Source of the DNA: Dehalococcoidia bacterium
GTDB lineage: Bacteria; Chloroflexota; Dehalococcoidia; SAR202; UBA11138
DNA length: 5,247 nucleotides
Direction of reading: 5' to 3'
NCBI GenBank assembly: GCA_012270665.1
Contig: JAAXHY010000142.1
Location: 1-5,247 of the forward strand
Of the stretch, positions 1 to 5,247 are shown piece by piece. The notes beneath the pieces were generated by a model. It saw only the letters and a list, made by a program, of their open reading frames with translations. It was not told the DNA's origin and did no database searches. A program made the position numbers and the translations under genes. Numbering within the stretch: the stretch's first letter is position 1; each line of letters begins with the position of its first letter.

Positions 1-422
1 CTGATTGCCCGTGATGTCCGGTTGAAGCCCAGCAGTTTGGCTGATTCTCTAACTGCGTTCTCCCTGTCAATTCCGTAGGAGTAGCGGACGACTATCTTGA
101 TTGCTTCGATTATCTCTTCAGGGGGTATAAGCTCTATCTTGCGGGAGTCGGGAACGGCGCTTCTGTCTCGGACTGTGGGCCGCTTCATATTCGCCGGCCA
201 GACGGGCCAGAGGAATTCGCGCTTTCTGACTATCTGTAGACTATTTTTTGCCGCGTTGTCCACCGCGCGCATGAGATTCTGTCGGACTCTGGGAGTGAGT
301 CTTGAATTCGCCGCATCCACTATTCTACGAACCACCTCATCCTCGTGAACCGGCCCTTCGACGCTCACGATGTGTTCAATATATGGTCGCAGGTGGTTAG
401 GTGGAACATCGGAAAGAGAATA
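1..422 (-). other. DUF3320 C-terminal domain (cut by the window edge)
   Basis: Residues about 1609-1748. Landmarks are a VEGPVHEDEVVRRI helix start (1629-1642), a GFLWPVWPANMKRPTVRDR-like strand-turn (VRKREFLWPVWP here, ending VRDR at 1692-1695), PPEEIIEAIKIVV (1708-1720) and AKLLGFNRTSRAI (1736-1748). These follow the usual DUF3320 order. The domain normally ends soon after the LLGF.RT motif, so probably only a few tens of residues are missing. A connector rich in Pro, Lys and Glu (about 1561-1608) joins it to the nuclease. The function of DUF3320 is not established; it accompanies DUF4011 helicases. Confidence 0.85.
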
Positions 423-3400
423 GAAACTGGCGGTTACAAGGATTCGCGCCTGTGTATAGGGCGTGGTCTCCAATGCACCGGTTTCTTTCGGATCGTCAAT
501 TCGCTGAATCGTCTTCTTCGCCCCTTTGGGTTGTGGAGTTGGCGGTTCTTCTGGAATCGCGGTCTTGGCGCGCTCGATGGCCTCCACCGCTCGCCGGAGT
601 TCGCGCTCCTCGTTGTTGAACCAGTCTGTGCTCCAGATGCGGTGGAATTTCCAGCCCAGTCCTGTCAGAACCTGCTCTCTAATCTTGTCGCGGTCTCTGG
701 CGGATCTGGAACTGTGGTAAGTCGCGCCGTCGCACTCTATCCCTATCAAGTATCTTCCGGGGCGTCGTGGATCCACTATGGCGATGTCAACGAAGAAGCC
801 GGCGGACGCCACCTCGTCGTTCACCTCGTATCCGAGAGAGCGTAGTCTATCCGCGACCGCCTGCTGGAATGGACTTCCGACCGCTCGTCCGGATTGTGTC
901 GGCATATCGGTAGGCAGAATGCCGGACTCGGCGTATGCTAGGAATGTCTTTAGCGCCCTGAGACCGTACGACGGGTTGGGTCCGAGGCTGATGTCATCGG
1001 AGGTCAGGTTGGTGAACACATGACAGCGCATCCTGGCGCGAGTGATGATGACGTTCAGACGCCTTTCTCCGCCGCTGCGATTGATGGGACCGAAGCCCAT
1101 CGTAACCCTGCCGTTGGCATCGCGCCCGTATCCGACGCTTATGAATATCACGTCTCGTTCGTCGCCTTGAACGTTTTCCAGGTTTTTCACGAAGAACGGT
1201 TCTTCGGGATGATCGTTGAAGAAGGATTCGCAGGAATCGTCCTCTCGCCTCAGGTTCTCTATTTCGTCTAGGATGGCGTTCATCTGGGCGGAACTGAACG
1301 CCGCGACGCCCAGCGTGAGGTGGGGGCTCTCTCTCGCGTGTTCCATGACGGCGTGCGCCACCTCGCGCGCCTCTACGCGGTTCGTTCTGCCACCGCCTCG
1401 GTCATATACGCTGTCCGGCAGGTGGTGATAGCGCAGGCCGACTTCTCGCTTGTCGGCGTCCGGGCTTGGGAATACTATCAGAGCGTTGTGGTAGAACTCG
1501 CGGTTGGATACCGCAATCAGGGACTCGTGGCGACTGCGGTAGTGCCATCTGAGGGTTCTGGATGCGCATCCGGCAGAGCGCATCAGTCCGAGTATGCTCT
1601 CTATGTCCGCGGTGACGTTGGCTTCCTCGTCGTCCTCATCGCCGCCGCCAGTGACCGAATCGAAGAAACTGGTGGGCGGCAACTGTCTGTCGTCGCCGAC
1701 GACTATCGCCTGGTCGGCGCGCATCAAAGCTCCGAGCGCGTCCACAGGCTTGACCTGGCTGGCCTCGTCGAAAATGACGAGATCGAAACTCAAACTTCCG
1801 GGGGTGATAAAGTTCGCTATGGAAAGAGGGCTCATCATAAACACGGGCTTGATGGCCTGAATCGCGTTTCCCGATCTCTGCATAAGCTGCCTAATGGGGA
1901 GATGCTTCCGCTTCTTTTCGAACTCTCTTCGGAGGACTGCCACTTGTCCTGCGCCACTGACTTTGGGAAGGCCTTCCCAGTGGGCGTATGACACTCTGGT
2001 CTGATTGTGGGACAAAATAAGGTTGTCCATTTCACGGAACCGTCTTATGTCGGACTGGTGGGACAAGATATTGAAGCGGGGCAGAGACGGCCTTTCCTGA
2101 AACGCGCGGGACAGTACGTATTGATACCGCGCCCACTCAAAGCAGTTTGAGAGATGCTCGGACGCCTCCGGCCATTCCTGAGCCAGCCGCGCCATCTCAT
2201 GGAGACCTTCTTCCTCCGCTTTATCCAGAGCTACGTTGAGCGCGGCGATGTCCCTTATTTCGTCCATCCGCTCGGCCCACTCGCGCAATATGGGGAACTG
2301 CTCCGCGAAGGGCAGTGCTTTCAGTCCGCCGGCAACGCCGAATCTGCGCCCGAAGTCAATTTCGAGGGCGTCTTCGAGGGTGCTTGCGCGCTGTAAGTAT
2401 GTGTGGGACGAGTCTCTGGCGTCTTCCAGAAGCGCTGAGACGCGGTATGTGTCCGGGCCACTGTCCAGAAAACTCAGGATGGCCGGGTCTATGTTTCCGT
2501 CGTCAATGTCGTCTCTCAGCTTGAATGTCCAGTCAATGAGGTTGGCAATCTCATCCCAATCCACGTTCTCGACCCGCCAGCGGAGGAAGATTGAGCGCGC
2601 GACCGGAGAGAGTTCCTCTATCTTTTCCCTCAGTTTCCTTTCGGTGATGATGGCGTCGGCGAGTTCCAGTTGGGATTCGAACCGGTCGGGGATCTCCGCG
2701 CGGCAGAGCGATGCGATTCTATCCTTGGCGCGCTTGTATCTGGGGTAGAGGGATCCGAGGAACTTTCTTCCGGTGCGGGAGTACTCGAGCACGCTTACAC
2801 AGTGCGAATATGTGCTGAAAGAGTCTTTGGCGTCTTCCAGAAGCGCTGAGACGCGGTGCGTGTTCGGGCCACTGACCAGAAAACTCAGGACGGCCGGGTC
2901 TATGTTTCCGTCGTCAATGTTGTCTCTCAGCTTGAGTATCCAGTCAATGAGGTTGGCAATCTCATCCCAATCCACGTTCTCGACCCGCCAGCGGAGGAAG
3001 ACTGAGCGTGCGACCGGAGAGAGTTCGTCTATCCTTTCCCTCAGTCTCTTTTCGGTGATGATGGCGTCGGCGAGTTCCAGTTGGGATTCGAACCGGTCGG
3101 GGATCTCCGCGCGGCAGAGCGATGCGATTCGCTGCTTGGCGTCTCGGTATCTAGGATAGAGGAACCTGAAGAACTTTCTTCCGGTGTCCGCGAGGTCCGC
3201 CCTAGCCTCTCCGACATCGGCGTCCCACGCCTCCGGTTTGAGAACGGAGTCGTACATGGTGTGCAGTTCATTCCAGCTTGGTCCCGAATATCTGAGTTCT
3301 TCTATGTCGCGCCTGTTGTCCATCCATTCCGACGCTCCAAGTCTGACCCTACTGAGGTTGGGGGCGGATGCCGCTATTTCAGCGGTCAGCAGGAGTTTGG

Positions 3401-5247
3401 GAATGAGGTCGGCGCTGTCCGGCGCTTTCAGTCCCATTGTTTGTGCGAGATCTCGGGCTGAATCGAGCAGCGTCTCAAGCGAGCGTTCGAAGGCATAAAC
3501 GTCCTTTTTTAGTTCTCCCGGAAAGACTAAGAGGTCCCTTCGGGCCTCCTCAACATCGGAGTTCCACGCCTCTGGCGTAAGAACGGGATCGTATTGGGAG
3601 CGCAGTTTCTTCCACGCCGTACCGGAGTCTCTGAGGTCTTCTATGTCGCGCCTGTTGTCTATCCATTCCGGTCTGCAAAGTCTGAGTCCGCTGACGTCGG
3701 GGGCAAAGGCGGCTATCTCAGCCGTCAGCAGGAGCTTTGGAATTGGGGCAACTCTATCCGGCGCGTTCAGCCCCATAGCTCCGGCGAGTGAGCCAATCGA
3801 ATCCACAAAGTCATTGAGCGAGCGTTCGAGGTCTTGAACGTTTCGTTTCAATGACGCTACGTCTTGTGGAAAGGCGAAGCGGAGTTCGGATCCCCGAAAT
3901 GGATGGCTGTCGAGCCTTCCTGTGGTCTGAAGGACGCTCTGAAGATTTCTGACCGTCCTGAGTTTCTCGTCGAAGTCCGGTCGTGTCCATGAATCCATCC
4001 CGACGATCCGGACGCTGCGCATACGGTTGGCGTTCTGCACGCTGTGTTGAAGTTGCTTGAGTCGTCCATAGGCGTAGAATGGACTGACGCTCGTGTCTCC
4101 TACGGGATCGTTTACAGCCTTGGCGTACTCATTCAGACCGTTGCGGACGCGCTCGAGCGCGTCGAAATCGTCCTCTATGCCCTCGGTATTGGGCCTTCCC
4201 AGGTTCAGGGTTCTCTCGATCTCTCTGAGAACGTTTCTCTTGTTGGTCTTGTGGCTGTGAAGTTCGAGACAGGCGTCACCGATTTGGAGTTCGTCGAGTC
4301 TGCGTTTGACGACTTCGAGCGCGGCCATCTTCTCCGAAACAAACAGAACTTTTTTGCCTTGGGCGACCGAGTCCGCGATGATATTAGTGATGGTCTGGGA
4401 TTTGCCCGTTCCGGGCGGTCCCTGGATCACCAGATTTCTGCCGTCTCCAGCGTCAATTATGGCCAGCGCCTGCGACGAGTCGGCGTCAATCACGTGATGG
4501 GCGTCCTGTGGTCTCAGGTGATCGTCCAGGTGGTCGTCTTCACCGATTGTGGGTTCGGGTTCTGAGAATCCATCTTGGAACAGAGCGCGTATGGTCTGGC
4601 TCTCCAGCGGGCCGGAGCCCGCCGGCCAGTTCTCGGGGTCCATATCTCGGTACATGAGAAATTTACTGAATGTAAAGAAACCCAGCGCCACGCTGGAAGT
4701 GTCCACCCGCCACTCGTCCATGCCCTGTACGCTAAGTTCCACTTTACGGAAGTAAGCACTCAGATCCACGCTCTCCGGTTCGTCGTCATCGTCCAGTTGG
4801 GGAATTTCTATTCCAAAGTCGGCGCGCGCTTTCTCTGCGAACGAAATATTGGATCCTACGTCGTCCTCGGTGTAGGTCGCGGTGAAGTCGGCGTCAACGT
4901 TCGTTCGTTTGAGGCTGACTGGGACGAATATAAGAGGCGCTCTGCGCTCGGTTTCGCTACTGTTGGATTCGCGCCAAATCACCATTCCCAGCGCGATGAA
5001 CAGCGTATTGACGCCCTGTTCCTGGATAACTGTGTTGGATGTTCGATAGGTATTCAAGAGTCGCCGCCGCAATTCGTCTGGAGTGGCGGGGGCGCTGAGG
5101 GTCAGATGGGATCCCCTCCGTCTTCGGGGACCGGATTCTCTATATTCCTCCGTCTCCACAGGCGCGAATGACACCTTCCTTCCGCCTATCAGGGTGTTGA
5201 ACACGCTCACCGGGTCGGCGTCTATGGTCTCTACACCCCTAGCGCGT
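1..5247 (-). CDS. Giant DUF4011 - SF1 helicase - Vsr-like nuclease - DUF3320 protein (partial at both ends)
   Basis: One minus-strand frame (first complete codon 5246-5244, last 5-3) is open for 1,748 codons with no stop, frameshift or indel; start and stop lie outside. Domain order is DUF4011 C-terminal part, SF1 helicase lobe 1 with Walker A GPPGTGKS (residues 276-283), a linker of about 750 residues, Walker B with DEAS (1160-1163), VGDDRQLPP (1183-1191), the LRWHYRS motif (1232-1238), VQGDERD (1359-1365) and LNVIITRAR (1397-1405), then a Vsr-like nuclease (D1487, E1504, D1506, H1511) and DUF3320. In this family the ATPase is expected to move on or remodel nucleic acid and the nuclease to cut it; this is inference from domains. 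The protein looks cytoplasmic, with no membrane segment or signal seen. The missing N-terminus should carry the usual DUF4011 LRNRLLN-type motif. The missing C-terminal tail is probably short, since DUF3320 is nearly complete. The same architecture was reported as a single-gene phage-defence candidate (DUF4011-helicase-Vsr, HheA); I give no symbol because the ends and neighbours are unseen. Confidence 0.95.
567..875 (-). other. Vsr-like PD-(D/E)XK nuclease domain (MTES_1575 type)
   Basis: Residues about 1458-1560. The domain opens with SPFQQAVADRLRSLGYEV (1458-1475), then FFVDIAIVDPRRPGRYLIGI (1484-1503), ECDGATYHSS (1504-1513), RDRDKIREQVL (1517-1527) and GWKFHRIWSTDWF (1531-1543). D1487, E1504, D1506 and H1511 occupy the expected metal and catalytic positions of a Vsr-type fold. 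The family usually has glutamate after the SPF-type opening; here it is Q1461. The domain is expected to cut DNA, fused in cis to the helicase. Cleavage specificity cannot be told from sequence. Confidence 0.9.
957..1949 (-). other. SF1 helicase core, second segment (motifs II to VI)
   Basis: Residues about 1100-1430. The segment holds a MSPLSIANF strand (1138-1146), Walker B and motif II LVIFDEASQ (1156-1164), motif III VVGDDRQLPPTSFF (1182-1195) and an acidic loop GGGDEDDEE near 1205-1213. It continues with LRWHYRSRHESLIA (1232-1245), VQGDERDVIFIS (1359-1370) and the arginine-finger-type motif VI RRLNVIITRAR (1395-1405). These match AAA_12-type C-terminal helicase domains. No catalytic residue is missing, so an active ATPase is expected. 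The acidic loop is common in this family and is not unusual by itself. Confidence 0.94.
2365..2775 (-). repeat. Linker repeat A, copy 2 (411-bp tandem unit)
   Basis: Codes residues 825-961, starting TGRKFLGSLYPRY. It is directly adjacent to copy 1 and in the same frame. Nineteen of 122 residues differ from copy 1 over the well-conserved part, mostly conservative exchanges (K/R, V/I, D/E, N/D). The unit is followed by GRRFG (after EID), which faintly echoes the TGRKF start of the A units but leads into single-copy sequence, so no third full copy is present. Confidence 0.96.
2776..3186 (-). repeat. Linker repeat A, copy 1 (411-bp tandem unit)
   Basis: Codes residues 688-824, starting TGRKFFRFLYPRY. 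It aligns with copy 2 at a constant 411-bp offset (137 codons) and no indel. From 2821 to 3186 versus 2410 to 2775, 337 of 366 bases match by hand count (about 92%), including exact runs of 81 bp (3050-3130) and 63 bp (2939-3001). The unit contains AEIPDRFESQLELADAIIT, SPVARSVFLRWRVENVDWDE and SALLEDAKDS. The last 45 bases of the unit match only about 60%. Confidence 0.96.
3192..3488 (-). repeat. Linker repeat B, copy 2
   Basis: Codes residues 587-685, from ERSLETLL to GEARADL. It is the 339-bp-offset partner of B copy 1 with no indel over 99 codons. It runs almost directly (two residues) into repeat A copy 1 at TGRKFF. The similarity to copy 1 stops at that join: copy 1 continues into LVFPGELKK whereas copy 2 continues into the A unit. 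This places the B duplication junction at about base 3190. Confidence 0.93.
3531..3827 (-). repeat. Linker repeat B, copy 1 (first in the protein)
   Basis: Codes residues 474-572, from ERSLNDFV to EEARRDL. It aligns without gaps to copy 2 at an offset of exactly 339 bp (113 codons). By hand count 210 of 297 bases match (about 71%) and 61 of 99 residues match (about 62%). Best conserved are IPKLLLTAEIAA, EW.DNRRDIE and PEAW. Upstream, FPQDVASLKRN resembles the FPGELKKD that precedes copy 2 with a three-residue length difference, so the true unit starts slightly earlier. The level of divergence shows this is an older duplication than the A pair. Confidence 0.93.
4212..4502 (-). other. SF1 helicase core, first segment (Q-like motif, Walker A, motif Ia)
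   Basis: Residues about 249-345. The segment begins with DADSSQALAI (254-263), where Q259 sits where a Q-motif glutamine is expected. Walker A GPPGTGKS is at 276-283 (bases 4398-4421), with K282 as the phosphate-binding lysine. Motif Ia is VLFVSEKMAA (300-309), followed by a conserved basic stretch with LHSHKTNKR (329-337). These correspond to AAA_11-type SF1 helicases of the Upf1-like group. After this point the core is interrupted by the long linker before motif II. All key residues are present, so ATP binding is expected. Confidence 0.93.
4632..5246 (-). other. DUF4011 domain, C-terminal portion
   Basis: Residues about 1-205 match the later part of DUF4011 as I know it from large bacterial helicases. 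Visible landmarks are PDELRRRLLNTYR (56-68), GVNTLFIALGMVIWRE (78-93), the APLIFVPVSL strand that follows, and VALGFFTFSKFLMYRDMD (186-203) just before the helicase core. The N-terminal part, including the leucine- and arginine-rich signature, lies beyond base 5247. The domain has no established biochemical function that I can state; it always precedes the helicase in this architecture. The boundary at residue 205 is approximate. Confidence 0.85.

Larger units (their letters stand above)
1950..4211 (-). other. Long helical linker inserted in helicase lobe 1, enlarged by internal duplications
   Basis: Residues about 346-1099 separate motif Ia from motif II. The stretch is rich in Leu, Glu, Asp, Arg and Ala with regularly spaced tryptophans, as expected for helical bundles. 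Members of this helicase family usually carry a helical insert here. This one contains two B units (474-572, 587-685) and two A units (688-824, 825-961). A single-copy tail follows (about 962-1099), ending in SDIRRFREMDNLIL, which resembles the family's usual linker-to-core junction. The duplications add about 250 residues over one B plus one A. Function is unknown; a structural arm, partner-binding or sensor surface is a reasonable guess. Confidence 0.8.

Noticed and set aside
345..845. Plus-strand open frame of 166 codons
   Set aside because: It lies antisense to the nuclease and DUF3320 coding sequence, its product has no recognisable motif, and the minus-strand translation here is clearly a known domain.
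1320..1991. Longest plus-strand open frame (223 codons)
   Set aside because: It is antisense to helicase motifs II to IV, which are unmistakable on the minus strand; open antisense frames are common in GC-rich coding DNA.
2341..2365. A possible third A unit starting at the GRRFG motif after copy 2
   Set aside because: Only the short GRRF-like motif resembles a unit start; the following residues do not align with the A units and instead fit the single-copy end of the linker.
2236..3159. Two similar plus-strand frames (2236-2748 and 2773-3159) that look like paralogous serine-rich proteins
   Set aside because: Their likeness only reflects the 411-bp tandem repeat of the real minus-strand gene read in antisense.
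2365..3827. Direct repeats as a CRISPR array or mobile element
   Set aside because: There are only two copies of each unit, the units are hundreds of bases long with no spacers, they are in-frame protein repeats, and no inverted ends or transposase are present.
1835..4759. Short minus-strand frames at 1835-2035, 3041-3271, 3857-4069 and 4514-4759
   Set aside because: They are in a different frame from the giant gene, overlap it completely and are low-complexity Arg/Ser/Thr-rich shadows.
4044..5171. Plus-strand frames at 4044-4565 and 4575-5171
   Set aside because: Both are antisense to Walker A, DUF4011 and the start of the linker; no family features were seen in their products.

Overview
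The window is one gene read from the wrong side. On the minus strand a single frame is open from base 5246 to base 3. I translated it by hand as 1,748 consecutive codons with no stop. It leaves the window at both ends, so neither the start codon, the stop codon nor any promoter is visible. Every plus-strand reading frame of any length here is an antisense shadow of this gene. Residue numbers below count from the codon at 5246 (residue 1) down to the codon at 5-3 (residue 1748).

The protein is a giant DUF4011-type superfamily 1 helicase-nuclease. In protein order (right to left on the map) it holds: the C-terminal part of a DUF4011 domain (about residues 1-205); the first part of an SF1 helicase core with a Q-motif-like glutamine, Walker A and motif Ia (about 249-345); a very long, mostly helical linker (about 346-1100); the rest of the helicase core with motifs II to VI (about 1100-1430); a Vsr-like PD-(D/E)XK nuclease of the MTES_1575 type (about 1458-1560); and a DUF3320 C-terminal domain that runs off the left edge (about 1609-1748). 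All helicase motifs look intact. The architecture resembles the single-gene anti-phage candidate described as DUF4011-helicase-Vsr (Hhe/HheA), so a defence role is plausible but not shown here.

The unusual part is the linker. It contains two tandem duplications side by side, in the order B1-B2-A1-A2. The B pair has a 339-bp period (113 codons), about 71% nucleotide identity and about 62% protein identity over 99 residues. The A pair has a 411-bp period (137 codons) and about 92% nucleotide identity over 366 bp, without a single indel. The A pair is itself a mosaic: a core of about 310 bp is about 95% identical while its edges are only 60-66% identical. This suggests gene conversion between older copies, or local divergence at the edges. 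Most differences between the A copies change the amino acid.

The organism is a bacterium with moderately high GC and frequent use of AGA/AGG arginine and AUA isoleucine codons. The sequence does not allow a closer placement. No RNA gene, CRISPR array, insertion sequence, terminator or regulatory site was found; no non-coding stretch exists in the window.
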